The notes below the pieces were generated by a model. The model was not told where the DNA came from and did not search any database. It saw only the letters and a program-made list of their open reading frames with translations. A stretch of 64,000 bases of DNA from UBA2287 sp964479665 (GTDB lineage: Bacteria; Bacteroidota; Bacteroidia; Bacteroidales; Tenuifilaceae): positions 18,177 through 82,176 of the forward strand of contig CAYZNN010000012.1 of the NCBI GenBank assembly GCA_964479665.1. Direction: 5' to 3'. This document shows, in pieces, positions 9,584 to 17,793 of the stretch. Within the stretch, counting starts at the first letter, position 1; each line of letters opens with the position of its first letter. A program made the translations under genes and the position numbers.

Positions 9584-10910
9584 TTTGATTTTGACTTTGG
9601 TTTGTTACTAAACATTGGAGCGCCTCTAGGGCTGCCACTTTATCCCTGCTATCGACTAGCAGTGTTATGTTGTGAGAACTGCCGCCATACGATATTTGAC
9701 GGATGGGGATCCTTTCCAGGGCATTCAACACGCGCGATGCTACCCCTGGTTTCTCGGCCACAAAATCGCCCACAACGCATATTATGGTTTGGTTTTCAGT
9801 AACCTCAACAGTTGAAAACTCGCAAAGCGCTTTGTTAATGCTATTTAGCTGGGTATTACTATCGATTGTTAATGTAATGGCTACTTCCGATGTAGTAACC
9901 AGGTCAACTGGTGTTCGGTATTCATTAAAAATATCGAACACCCTTTTCAGAAAACCGTGCGCCATCAGCATTCTTTGCGATACAATACGTATAGCCGTTA
10001 TACCATTCTTAGCCGCAACGGCTTTAATTCCAGCATCAATCTGGTAGGAGCCAATGGAGGTTCCCATGTCGGTAGGGCTGAGAGTGTTTTTTAAAATTAC
10101 AGGAATGCCCTTAACCCTGCAGGGGTTTATAGTTGATGGGTGGAGAATTTTGGCTCCAAAGTAGGCAAGTTCAGCAGCCTCGTCGAACGAAAGTTGGCGA
10201 ATGGGTTCTGTACCTTTTACGAATCTTGGATCGTTGTTATGGAAACCATCAATATCAGTCCATATTTGCACTTCACTTGCGTTAATAGCATTTCCAATGA
10301 TTGCCGCGCTGTAATCGCTCCCCCCGCGTTTCAGATTATCAACTTCTCCCTGGGCATTACGGCAAATGAACCCTTGGGTTATGAGAATATTTATGCCTGT
10401 ACAGGTGTCGAGCAGCCGTTTTAAATTCTCGGTTATGTAGTAGTAGTCGGGCTCTCCATCCTTATCTATACGCATGAAACTGAGCGCAGGGAGCAATGCT
10501 GCTTTTATTTCATTTTCTTGCAGAAACAGAAAGAATAGGTTGGTAGACATAATTTCGCCCAGAGCCAAAACTTGTTGTTCGGTAGTTTGTGAGTACCCGC
10601 TATCCATTAGAGCAGCTGCTTTGTCGAACTCCCCGAAAGTAATCTCCATCCCTTTTCGTTTAAACTCCTTCGAAGCGAGCAGCTCCTTGCAGGTTTCGGT
10701 ATGCTTTGCCTCAACTTGTTTAAGAAGTTTCTGTGCCATTTTAATATTGCCAACCCGAAGGGCATCGCAAGCAGCAACTAAACCATTTGTTACTCCAGCC
10801 ATAGCCGATAGTACAACAATTGTGGGTTCGTTGCTTGGAATAATACGTTCCAGATTTCTGATTCGCTCGGCAGTTCCAACTGAGGTTCCGCCAAATTTTA
10901 AAACTTTCAT
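9555..10910 (-). CDS. lysC: Aspartokinase (lysine-sensitive type)
   Basis: A 451-residue aspartate kinase that phosphorylates L-aspartate, the entry point to lysine, threonine and methionine. The start is taken at 10910, giving MKVLKFGGTSVG; the 19 codons upstream are not homologous and cross a palindrome. The kinase domain contains KFGGTSVG, the central KRGGSDYSA and the TDIDGFHNNDPR segment. C-terminal ACT domains (from about residue 300) bind the feedback effector. It is a stand-alone kinase, not fused to homoserine dehydrogenase. The 278-bp leader contains a short ORF and a perfect hairpin (see separate entries). Confidence 0.93.
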   Translation of the reverse strand: MKVLKFGGTSVGTAERIRNLERIIPSNEPTIVVLSAMAGVTNGLVAACDALRVGNIKMAQKLLKQVEAKHTETCKELLASKEFKRKGMEITFGEFDKAAALMDSGYSQTTEQQVLALGEIMSTNLFFLFLQENEIKAALLPALSFMRIDKDGEPDYYYITENLKRLLDTCTGINILITQGFICRNAQGEVDNLKRGGSDYSAAIIGNAINASEVQIWTDIDGFHNNDPRFVKGTEPIRQLSFDEAAELAYFGAKILHPSTINPCRVKGIPVILKNTLSPTDMGTSIGSYQIDAGIKAVAAKNGITAIRIVSQRMLMAHGFLKRVFDIFNEYRTPVDLVTTSEVAITLTIDSNTQLNSINKALCEFSTVEVTENQTIICVVGDFVAEKPGVASRVLNALERIPIRQISYGGSSHNITLLVDSRDKVAALEALQCLVTNQSQNQIAIHGNPCL

Positions 10911-10940
10911 TTCAATTTTTGGGTTATGGTTCAACAAAGA

Positions 10941-10964
10941 AGGCCTGCAGAATTCTGCAGGCCT
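10941..10964 (-). promoter_or_regulatory. Perfect 24-bp palindrome in the lysC leader; candidate attenuator hairpin
   Basis: In the lysC mRNA this forms a 10-bp GC-rich stem (arms AGGCCTGCAG and CTGCAGGCCT) around an AATT loop, followed by TTCTTTGTTG. That makes it similar to an intrinsic terminator with a weak U tract. It sits 30 nt before the lysC start codon. The first arm can also pair, over 10 bp with one G-U, with CTGCAGGCTT near the end of the upstream short ORF (plus-strand 11012-11021). Confidence 0.6.
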
Positions 10965-10993
10965 CACCTAATTATTTGGGTTCAGTTTATACA

Positions 10994-11122
10994 CTATCCA
11001 CCCATTTCACCAAGCCTGCAGGTATACAAACGCTTCTTTATGAACATAACTTTAGCCATTTCCATGCACTTATTGCGCTTATAGTCGCTTGCGGCAGATT
11101 GGTATTGGGTTATTCTTGTCAT
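10994..11122 (-). CDS. Short ORF in the lysC leader; candidate leader peptide
   Basis: A 42-codon ORF (ATG at 11122, TAG at 10994-10996) between the aminopeptidase gene and lysC. It begins MTRITQYQSAASDYK and ends RLYTCRLGEMGG. It contains five Lys (including a Lys-Lys pair at codons 29-30) and five Met, that is, end products of the aspartokinase pathway. There is no hydrophobic segment and no recognised domain. An internal ATG at codon 20 could also start it. The upstream sequence is A-rich, as is usual for Bacteroidetes initiation. It may be a regulatory leader peptide or a small real protein; the first is inferred from its position and codon content. Confidence 0.45.
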   Translation of the reverse strand: MTRITQYQSAASDYKRNKCMEMAKVMFIKKRLYTCRLGEMGG

Positions 11123-11188
11123 TTATTGCTGATTCAGTTTACAATACTACAATTTTTTTTACTTCCAAGGGTTAAGAGAAAGTAAATT

Positions 11189-12967
11189 TTATATTGCGTG
11201 TGTTTTTTTCTTAAGCCACTTTGCCTCTTTTGCCGTTAATTTACTGGCTAGTTTCTCGTATACCATTGAATGGTATTCGTTTATCCATTTTCGTTCCTCG
11301 GGAGTGAGCATTTCCAGAGCTATGGCTTTAGTATCAATGGGGCAAAGTGTAAGGGTTTCAAATTGGTAGAACTTTCCGTATTCGTTTTCAAACGAGCCAA
11401 TGCAGGCAATAAGGTTTTCAATACGAATTCCGTACTGGCCCGTGCGGTATATAGCAGGCTCATTCGATTGTACCATGCCCGGTTCAAGGGTAATGGGGTT
11501 TTCGTTAGGTCGAATGGACTGGGGCCCTTCGTGAACGTTCAGGAATGCTCCCACGCCATGCCCGGTTCCATGCCCATAATTAATGCCTTCGCGCCACATG
11601 GCAATGCGAGCAAGCGCATCGAGTTGGGTTCCCCGAGTTCCCGAGGGGAATTTTGCCATGGAGAGTTGAATCATTCCCTTAAGCACCAGTGTGTAGTCAG
11701 TGGCTTCCTGTGGGGTTGGCTCCGAAAGGTGAATTGTTCTTGTAATATCGGTTGTACCATCAATATATTGTCCACCCGAATCGATTAGCAGAAATCCTTT
11801 TTGCTCGATTTTATATGCCGATTGGGGTGTGGCCGAGTAATGAACAATGGCACCATGGTCGGCATAGCCAACAATAGGTCTGAAACTTTCGCTCACAAAG
11901 AGTTCCTGTTTGCTTCGGAACTCCCTAATTTTCTCACCTACTTTAAATTCGTCGATTTTTTCGCGCTCCAAAGCTTCTTCGAGCCAAATGAGGAACCGGG
12001 TAAGTGCAATCCCATCTTTAACCATTGCCTGTCGGGTGTTTTCCAATTCAACGGCATTCTTCTTAGCTTTTAATAGGGTAGGTATGCTTGTAGTTTCGAA
12101 AATGCGATTACGCTTTTGAATGGAACTGTAAATTTGGTAGTTAGCGCGCGTGGGATCCAGTGCTACCACCTCGTCTTTAGCTAATTTGCTATAGAATTTT
12201 TCTGCGCGGCTGTAGGGAAGAATATCGACCCCTTGGCACATTAGAGACTCAGTAAGCTTATTGTCAATTTTAGCTGAATCAATAAAAAGAATTGCATCGT
12301 TCATGGATACGTAACCGTATGCCAGGGTGACGGGGTTGAATTCTATGTCGTTGCCACGGATGTTAAAGGTCCAGGCAACATCGTCGAGGGTTGAAAGTAC
12401 ACAGCTGGTGGCATTTGCTTTCAACAATTCAATACGAATGGCCCCAAGTTTATCCGATACTGTTGCTCCAGTGTATCGTAATTCAAGGCCAAAGGCCTTT
12501 TGTTTTGGCAGGGTTGGACGGTTGCTCCATATTTGGGATATCAAGTCTAACTTAGAGTTAACACTCAATTTATGCTGTTTCAGTTTTGCAATGGTAGCTT
12601 GAGCATTGGAAAATGGGAACAAACGCCCATCGAACCCTACGGTCGACTTTTTATTGAGTTTCGAAACCAGCCAACTTTCTATTGAAAGGGTTCCGGGAGT
12701 GCCCATTTTGCATAGTTCAATACCCGTTCCACTCAACTCTTCTTCTGCCTGAAGAAAGTAACGCGAATCGGTCCATAGTGCTGCACAGCTTTGGGTAACC
12801 ACAAGGGTGCCTGCCGAACCGTTGAAACCCGATAGCCATTGCCGCGATTTAAAATGTTCAGGTAAGTATTCGCTCAAGTGGGGATCGCTGGTTGGAACCA
12901 GATATGCATCAACACGGTTGTGTTTCATTACATCCCTCAGGGTGGCAATTCGGCTAATGGCGCTCAT
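11189..12967 (-). CDS. Xaa-Pro aminopeptidase (M24B, aminopeptidase P family)
   Basis: A 592-residue cytosolic metallopeptidase that removes N-terminal residues before proline. It has the three-domain form of eukaryotic-type aminopeptidase P: two creatinase-like N-terminal domains (DAYLVPTSDPHLSEYLP, SGFNGSAGT) and the C-terminal pita-bread domain. Metal ligands can be read as Asp-Asp in LLIDSGGQYIDGTTDITRT, His in GHGTGHGVG, Glu in QSNEPAIY and Glu in GIRIENL. Its start lies 17 bp after the agmatinase stop, so the two are probably cotranscribed. Confidence 0.93.
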   Translation of the reverse strand: MSAISRIATLRDVMKHNRVDAYLVPTSDPHLSEYLPEHFKSRQWLSGFNGSAGTLVVTQSCAALWTDSRYFLQAEEELSGTGIELCKMGTPGTLSIESWLVSKLNKKSTVGFDGRLFPFSNAQATIAKLKQHKLSVNSKLDLISQIWSNRPTLPKQKAFGLELRYTGATVSDKLGAIRIELLKANATSCVLSTLDDVAWTFNIRGNDIEFNPVTLAYGYVSMNDAILFIDSAKIDNKLTESLMCQGVDILPYSRAEKFYSKLAKDEVVALDPTRANYQIYSSIQKRNRIFETTSIPTLLKAKKNAVELENTRQAMVKDGIALTRFLIWLEEALEREKIDEFKVGEKIREFRSKQELFVSESFRPIVGYADHGAIVHYSATPQSAYKIEQKGFLLIDSGGQYIDGTTDITRTIHLSEPTPQEATDYTLVLKGMIQLSMAKFPSGTRGTQLDALARIAMWREGINYGHGTGHGVGAFLNVHEGPQSIRPNENPITLEPGMVQSNEPAIYRTGQYGIRIENLIACIGSFENEYGKFYQFETLTLCPIDTKAIALEMLTPEERKWINEYHSMVYEKLASKLTAKEAKWLKKKTHAI

Positions 12968-12984
12968 GGCTGTAATTTAAGTTG

Positions 12985-13848
12985 TTACTTTATAGATTTC
13001 AGTTCTTTCCCAAATCGGTAAGCAAGAATTTTGTACACAAGTTTGGCTGCTACAAAATCCGACGATTTTTCGTTGGGGTTGGGACAAAGTTCAACCACAT
13101 CGAATCCTACTAAATTCCTCCTTTCAATCAGTTTCTTCAGAAACTTTAGTGTTTGGTACCAATGCATTCCTCCGGGTTCAGGCGTTCCGGTAGATGGGAC
13201 AACCGATGGGTCGAATCCATCGAGGTCTATTGTAAGGTACACATTTTCAGTAAGTAAGTCGATAGCTTCATTCATCCAACTATCGTTAAATGAAATCTGA
13301 TGTCCCCAGAAAACACGATTTTCATTCATGTTCTTCGTTTCTCCTAAATCCATGCTGCGAATGCCAACCTGAACTATGGGGCAGAGCTCTTTGGCACGAG
13401 CCATAACACAAGCGTGATTATTTGGAGTACCCTCGTACTCGTCTCGAAGGTCGGCATGGGCATCGATTTGTATTACTGAAAGTTTTTTGAACCTTTCTGC
13501 ATGAGCCTGAATAATTCCAATACTTACCGAGTGCTCGCCGCCTATAGTTACCAAAAACTTTTCCTTATCAATTAAACCCAAAGCCTGCTTTTTGGCTTCG
13601 GCCACCATGGCTTCAGGGCTAGTATTCGCGGTAATGGGTTCAGCAGTAAAAATACCCATGCGGTAGGGTTCGCTACGGGTTTCAATATCGTACAGTTCCA
13701 TATTGGCTGATGCATCGAGAAGGGCATTGGGTCCCTTATCGGAACCCTTTACCCAGGTGCTGGTTCCGTCGTAGGGAATTGGTAAAATTGCAATTTTAGA
13801 ATTCGAAAGCGAGGAGAATTCCTCGGGCAAACCGCCATAATTGACCAT
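12985..13848 (-). CDS. speB: Agmatinase / ureohydrolase family protein
   Basis: A 287-residue member of the arginase superfamily, most like agmatinase, which hydrolyses agmatine to putrescine and urea. All six manganese ligands are present: His106 (GGEHS), Asp129, His131 and Asp133 (IDAHADLRD), and Asp208 and Asp210 (TIDLDGFDPS). The VPSTGTPEPGG loop is typical of agmatinases, but guanidinobutyrase or related activity cannot be excluded. No arginine decarboxylase gene lies nearby in this window. It is the first gene of the speB-aminopeptidase pair and has its own promoter. Confidence 0.88.
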   Translation of the reverse strand: MVNYGGLPEEFSSLSNSKIAILPIPYDGTSTWVKGSDKGPNALLDASANMELYDIETRSEPYRMGIFTAEPITANTSPEAMVAEAKKQALGLIDKEKFLVTIGGEHSVSIGIIQAHAERFKKLSVIQIDAHADLRDEYEGTPNNHACVMARAKELCPIVQVGIRSMDLGETKNMNENRVFWGHQISFNDSWMNEAIDLLTENVYLTIDLDGFDPSVVPSTGTPEPGGMHWYQTLKFLKKLIERRNLVGFDVVELCPNPNEKSSDFVAAKLVYKILAYRFGKELKSIK

Positions 13849-14187
13849 TACAAATGTTTTAAAAGTTATTTTTATAATATGAATGTTTGCAAAATTACGA
13901 AAATGGAAATGAAATTGACTTAAATTTTATTTGAATTAATATGAATTCATTTCGGTTGATTCATTTATGACGATTTGAAAAATAATTAGTTAATCGATCA
14001 CAATTAACAAGGTTGCTTAAATTGATACTTGAGTTTATGTGGTAAATGCGTTTAATAAAATTACAAACAAGATTATGGTATGTTTTTTGGCATAACCAAA
14101 ACCGATTAACTCTTAATATATCGAAGGGCCAATCTATGAGTAAAATAATCCATTTGAATATTCAGCCTAACTAAGCAAACTTTAATT
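13849..14187. other. Divergent intergenic region, no gene seen
   Basis: 339 bp, strongly AT-rich, between agmatinase (minus strand) and the small secreted protein gene (plus strand). It holds the agmatinase promoter. No ORF with coding character, RNA gene or repeat was found. Confidence 0.7.
13890..13897 (-). promoter_or_regulatory. Putative -7 element of the agmatinase operon
   Basis: Read on the minus strand this is TAATTTTG, a perfect match to TAnnTTTG, 41 bp before the agmatinase start codon. The -33 element is not clear. Confidence 0.5.
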
Positions 14188-14744
14188 ATGAAAAACTTCT
14201 CCTTATTGCTTATGCTTCTTGTTACAAACATTACGTTTGCTCAGAAAGTTCAAGAAGCTAACGTTTACCCATCAAATCTCGAAGAAAATATGTATTTCGA
14301 GAAATTTAATCAGCAAACTAATACTATTGAGGGTCTTTACTTCATGGTTTTGTCGGATGGGAATAACTCAGAATTTGTTACCCCAGCATTTGAGTTTATT
14401 CTTTACCTTCTACCCGAAGGTAGCACTAGCAAAGACGATTAATTACAGTAAAAAAGTACTCTTTACCTGGCATTTATCACTTTGGTGCAATGGAATATAA
14501 GAACGAAAAAGTTAACCTAAACGAAACGAGTGGTATTAAGCCCGGAAACTATAGGTTTGGTATTTGGGTAAACTCTAACGAAGCCTTTACCGAAGATAGA
14601 AACGATAACGCTAAGCTATTTAAAACTCCAATCAGAATAAATATTGAGACAAAAGGCGAAGAGGTAAAGAAAACCGAAGATGAGTGGGGAAGTGAGGATA
14701 AAAGCAAACAGAATGACGACAATAATGATGATGATGAATGGTAG
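14188..14744 (+). pseudogene. Small secreted protein, frameshifted (two pieces)
   Basis: The first piece (14188-14442) has a signal peptide ending ITFAQ and stops with EGSTSKDD. The second piece continues one phase back: read open from 14439 it gives LITVKKYSLPGIYHFGA and then MEYKNEKVNLN to the acidic end (DDNNDDDEW, stop at 14744). One extra T in GATTAA (14437-14442) would join them into a 185-residue secreted protein with one beta-sandwich-like domain (GIKPGNYRFGIWVNS). There is no slippery sequence at the junction, so a 1-bp deletion or base-call error is more likely than programmed frameshifting. Function unknown. Confidence 0.8.
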
Positions 14745-14763
14745 ACAATATTAATTGTTAAGT

Positions 14764-14806
14764 AAAGAGGTGCTCCTCAAACTGAAGGAGCACCTCTTTT
14801 TATTTA
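14764..14806. terminator. Bidirectional intrinsic terminator
   Basis: A 14-bp perfect stem (AAAGAGGTGCTCCT at 14764-14777 with its complement at 14786-14799), 8-nt loop and T tail. It separates the frameshifted secreted gene from the convergent ECF-sigma operon. Confidence 0.9.
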
Positions 14807-14828
14807 AAAACATGAGAAATCTTTGTTG

Positions 14829-15287
14829 TTAATAATCCATGTTTTTTCTGTTATGTTTCCCCTTTTTCCCTTGGCGCGCATTGAAGTGTACTCGCTGCTC
14901 ATCGGTAAGAATCTGCGAAACTTCGTTGCGGTGTGCTGCCTGCTTTTTCATAAGGTTGGTTTTCAGGGTTCCCATTTCATCAATTAGCTTATTAATGGCT
15001 GCCATGTCGGGTTTTTCGGACGATTGGAGTGTATTAAGGCGTGCTCTTTTCTCCTGGAATTCGTTTCTGAGGGGTGTAATCTCTTTCAGATGTTTTGTTC
15101 TCAGGTCGTTGAGTTTAGTTTCCTGATCGGGAGTAAGATTGGGAATTCTGTGCTGCATACCCTTTTCAAATTGGGGTTGGTTGCCATCCAAGGGTCTGTT
15201 TCTCCTCATGCCCCTTTGGGCATTTACATTTAATGAAGCAATTGCTAGTGCTATGGTGGCAATTACTGCGAAAGTTTTTGTTCTCAT
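14829..15287 (-). CDS. Periplasmic LTxxQ (Spy/CpxP-like) protein
   Basis: A 152-residue exported protein with a signal peptide (AIASLNVNAQ) followed by an all-helical, Arg/Lys/Gln-rich body. It carries two LTxxQ-type motifs, LTPDQETKLNDLR near residue 52 and LTDEQRVHF near residue 128, the hallmark of the Spy/CpxP/CnrX family of periplasmic chaperones and sensors. It is the last gene of the sigma-factor operon, 21 bp after the next LTxxQ protein gene. A role in envelope-stress buffering or metal sensing is inferred from family and context. Confidence 0.85.
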   Translation of the reverse strand: MRTKTFAVIATIALAIASLNVNAQRGMRRNRPLDGNQPQFEKGMQHRIPNLTPDQETKLNDLRTKHLKEITPLRNEFQEKRARLNTLQSSEKPDMAAINKLIDEMGTLKTNLMKKQAAHRNEVSQILTDEQRVHFNARQGKKGKHNRKNMDY

Positions 15288-15308
15288 TGGTTTGAAATTT
15301 GAAGGTTA

Positions 15309-15830
15309 TTATTCAGATTTACCGCGGTTTCGTTGTTTATTCGCTCTTTCCATCCTGCGTTCGTGTAAAGCAGGGTTCATCATTCGTCGTAGCATCCTTT
15401 TAAGGTGAACACGTTGATCGGGCGAGCATACCTCTCTGAGTTTCATGAAATGATCGATTGTTCCCTGTTGCTGTAGTATACGTAGCTGGCCTATTCGCTG
15501 GGTTAAACTGTCCAGTTTCATTTTATTAGGTTCCTCCTCGCCCAGTTCTTCGGCAATTGCATTGTGAACTCTTAGTATTTCGTCTCGAACTTGTAATGTG
15601 TTCTCGAAGTGTTCTTTTCGCAATTGGCCAAATTGCTCCTGCTGTTCGGGGGTCAGATTTAATTGTTTGGTTACCATTTCGTGCGCTTTTCTGGGCGAAG
15701 GTTCTACGGCAGGTCCTGTTTCCCATAGTTTAATCGATCGCAACCCAATGGTTACGAGCAGTGCCAAATTGAGCGCAATTAACAGTATGGCTGCACCAGT
15801 AATGAGTTTATTTCGGGTAAGAAAGTTCAT
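15309..15830 (-). CDS. Membrane-anchored periplasmic LTxxQ protein (CnrX/ZraP-like)
   Basis: A 173-residue protein with one N-terminal membrane helix (residues 9-30, KLITGAAILLIALNLALLVTI) and a helical periplasmic domain with LNLTPEQQEQFGQLR near residue 57. This is the heavy-metal-sensor-like architecture of CnrX. The C-terminus is very basic (RRMERANKQRNRGK). It lies between the anti-sigma factor gene and the Spy-like gene in the same operon, so it may modulate the anti-sigma factor as CnrX does; that role is inferred. Confidence 0.85.
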   Translation of the reverse strand: MNFLTRNKLITGAAILLIALNLALLVTIGLRSIKLWETGPAVEPSPRKAHEMVTKQLNLTPEQQEQFGQLRKEHFENTLQVRDEILRVHNAIAEELGEEEPNKMKLDSLTQRIGQLRILQQQGTIDHFMKLREVCSPDQRVHLKRMLRRMMNPALHERRMERANKQRNRGKSE

Positions 15831-15841
15831 TGCAATTTGCT

Positions 15842-16270
15842 TTATTGATTGTTTGTGAAATTATCGTAAGGAGAAAGGTTATCCGAATGAAAATAGTCTT
15901 CGGCCAGTTGCTCCCATGTTTGATCGGAACTTTGAATGGAGTTGGTATTAAAGTAATTGGTTACCGAACCTATGATTAACCCAATAGCCAAACCTGCTGC
16001 TGCAATGGTTACAATGGTTTTTGTACGCAGCGGAATTATAGGTGCGACCATGGGCTCTGCCATAGACCAAATTTTTTGAGCCAAGAACGGGTTCGCATTC
16101 AGCTCGTTTTTTTCAATTTCAACTTCTTCTAAAACGCTCTTTAGAACTTGAAGTTTATATTTGCATTGGCTGCACGAATTGAGGTGAATTGCTATCTCCT
16201 GCTTAGCTTCGAAAGGCAAGTTCCCCTCGATAAACGAACTCAAATTGGTATTTACTGTTTTGCAATTCAT
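15842..16270 (-). CDS. Anti-sigma factor with zf-HC2-type N-terminus
   Basis: A membrane protein of about 142 residues. The start is taken at 16270 (MNCKTVNTNLSSFIEG), because the nine codons upstream are not typical; 16297 is the alternative. The N-terminal zinc-binding anti-sigma domain has the His-x3-Cys-x2-Cys signature in IHLNSCSQCKYKL. One membrane helix follows (TIVTIAAAGLAIGLIIGSV), with a short periplasmic tail. It should hold the ECF sigma factor encoded 29 bp upstream inactive at the membrane until an envelope signal arrives. Confidence 0.87.
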   Translation of the reverse strand: MNCKTVNTNLSSFIEGNLPFEAKQEIAIHLNSCSQCKYKLQVLKSVLEEVEIEKNELNANPFLAQKIWSMAEPMVAPIIPLRTKTIVTIAAAGLAIGLIIGSVTNYFNTNSIQSSDQTWEQLAEDYFHSDNLSPYDNFTNNQ

Positions 16271-16299
16271 TGCTTTGCTTGTTTGAAGTTTTGACATTG

Positions 16300-16902
16300 C
16301 TATTTGGTAAAACTTGCGTTAGGAATCCTGTTTTTTTCTAAAATGCTTTTCTGAAGGTTACTTTTTGCTCTGAAAAGAAGAGATTCAACTGCCGATAGGG
16401 AAAGTCCCATTACTTCAGCAATTTCTTTGTAGCTTAAATCCTGATATTTAGCCAGAATAAAGGCAATTCGTTGATTCTCGGGTAAGCCATTCAGAGCCCT
16501 TTTCAGTAGAGCTCGCGTTTCTCTAGTGCCAATTGCTTTATCGGCTGCAAATTGTCCCTCGTCGGATTGGTTATAAACATTCTCGTTATTTTTTTGAAAG
16601 AACCCCTCGATGCTATGAAAAATTCGCTCCCTTTTCTTTTTGTTTATGAAGTTTATCGACTTGTTTACTGCAATTCGATAGATCCACGTTGAAAATTGTG
16701 AGTCGCCCCTAAAAGAGGTTACTGAGCGAAGCACCTCAATGAAAACATCCTGGGTTATATCTTCCGCATCGGCTATTTGGCTTACAAAGCCCTTGCAAAT
16801 GCGCAATACCTTCTGTTGGTACCTGTCAACCAGTTGGTTGAATGCTGCTGAACTGCGTTCAACCTGTATTTGTTTAACTAGTTCTTGGTCGGTTAACGAC
16901 AT
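16300..16902 (-). CDS. ECF-type RNA polymerase sigma factor
   Basis: A 200-residue sigma-70 family protein with only regions 2 and 4. Region 2 shows AEDITQDVFIEVLRSVTSF and FSTWIYRIAVNKSINFI; region 4 shows LPENQRIAFILAKYQDLSYKEIAEVMGLS with its helix-turn-helix. It is the first gene of a four-gene operon (sigma, anti-sigma, two LTxxQ proteins), the usual layout for a cell-envelope or metal stress response. Autoregulation is likely for this class but no -35/-10 ECF motif was assigned. Confidence 0.93.
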   Translation of the reverse strand: MSLTDQELVKQIQVERSSAAFNQLVDRYQQKVLRICKGFVSQIADAEDITQDVFIEVLRSVTSFRGDSQFSTWIYRIAVNKSINFINKKKRERIFHSIEGFFQKNNENVYNQSDEGQFAADKAIGTRETRALLKRALNGLPENQRIAFILAKYQDLSYKEIAEVMGLSLSAVESLLFRAKSNLQKSILEKNRIPNASFTK

Positions 16903-17000
16903 TGGTTAGGTAATTAATACTCTTTTGACAATTGAAGGTTCCCTTTCTTGCGAGGAATAAAAAAAAAGTTCATTTAGCAACCCTGTTTCGTTCATACTTG

Positions 17001-17008
17001 TAAATTTG
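17001..17008 (+). promoter_or_regulatory. Putative -7 element of the 4HB-HAMP/trkH operon
   Basis: TAAATTTG fits TAnnTTTG exactly and ends 17 bp before the start codon at 17026. The -33 element is uncertain (TTTAG about 22 bp upstream). Confidence 0.45.
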
Positions 17009-17025
17009 CAGAAAATATCGACATC

Positions 17026-17790
17026 ATGAGCATCCGAACCAAAATTCTGCTGGGCTTCCTTATCCTTGTGTTAATGCTATTCATTTCGGGGGCACTTTCG
17101 CTTTTTGAGTTGAACAAATTGGGACGGGCAGTTAAGGGGCTGATAACTGATAATTATCGGAGCATTTACTTCTCACGACAGATGCTCGATGCGCTGGAAC
17201 AACAGGAGAAAGCAGTGCTTGCTTATACCAGTAGCGGCGATACCTCTCACTATAGTGCATTTAACGTGTCTGCCAAAACCATTGAGTTAAATATCGATAG
17301 CGCAAGTACTACTCTTGTGGTTGAATCGGAAAAACAGTTTTTAGATTCGATAGTAACTGCCTATAATGCTTTTTATTCAACTTCAGTTCGTTATTTCGAA
17401 CTTAAAAATTGTGAACTAGGCATCTATCTTGAAGAGGTTCACCCTTCGTATATTAAAGCGGCTTATCATATGAAGCAGCTCATAACCCTAAACCAAAGCG
17501 CACTATACAAAACGGCAGCCTTTTTAGAAACCAGTTCGCAGCGCGTTGGTATCCCGGGCCTAATTGTTATTGTTACAAGTATTATTTTTACTTTAGTGTT
17601 CATATACTTGGTAAATCATTTTTTTGTTTCGCCAATAATAAGGTTAACCAAGGCCATTAACGATTATGTGAAATTCAAGAAACCATTCGATGTGCCCATT
17701 GAAACCAAGGATGAGATTTATACCCTTAGGGAGTCGATAGCTAGCCTAATTAACTATTATCGGGCGGGTTCACAAAAAAAGGGCAAATAG
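17026..17790 (+). CDS. Membrane sensor stub: four-helix-bundle domain plus HAMP, no output domain
   Basis: A 254-residue protein with two membrane helices (residues 7-27 and about 178-200) enclosing a helical periplasmic region of about 150 residues like the four-helix-bundle ligand domain of chemoreceptors and kinases. A HAMP linker follows (VSPIIRLTKAINDYVKFKKPFDVPIETKDEI) and the protein stops 40 residues later. There is no kinase, cyclase or receptor signalling domain. The stop is 3 bp before trkH, so the gene is not simply cut off by missing sequence. A role in controlling the potassium transporter is inferred from linkage only. Confidence 0.8.
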   Translation: MSIRTKILLGFLILVLMLFISGALSLFELNKLGRAVKGLITDNYRSIYFSRQMLDALEQQEKAVLAYTSSGDTSHYSAFNVSAKTIELNIDSASTTLVVESEKQFLDSIVTAYNAFYSTSVRYFELKNCELGIYLEEVHPSYIKAAYHMKQLITLNQSALYKTAAFLETSSQRVGIPGLIVIVTSIIFTLVFIYLVNHFFVSPIIRLTKAINDYVKFKKPFDVPIETKDEIYTLRESIASLINYYRAGSQKKGK

Positions 17791-17793
17791 ATT

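Noticed and set aside
10941..10964. Palindrome with EcoRI, PstI and StuI sites suggesting a cloning artefact
   Set aside because: It is embedded in native leader sequence on both sides and its half-sites pair with an upstream native segment; no vector sequence is present.
14430..14445. Programmed -1 frameshift in the small secreted protein gene
   Set aside because: No X-XXY-YYZ slippery heptamer and no downstream pseudoknot or hairpin next to the junction.
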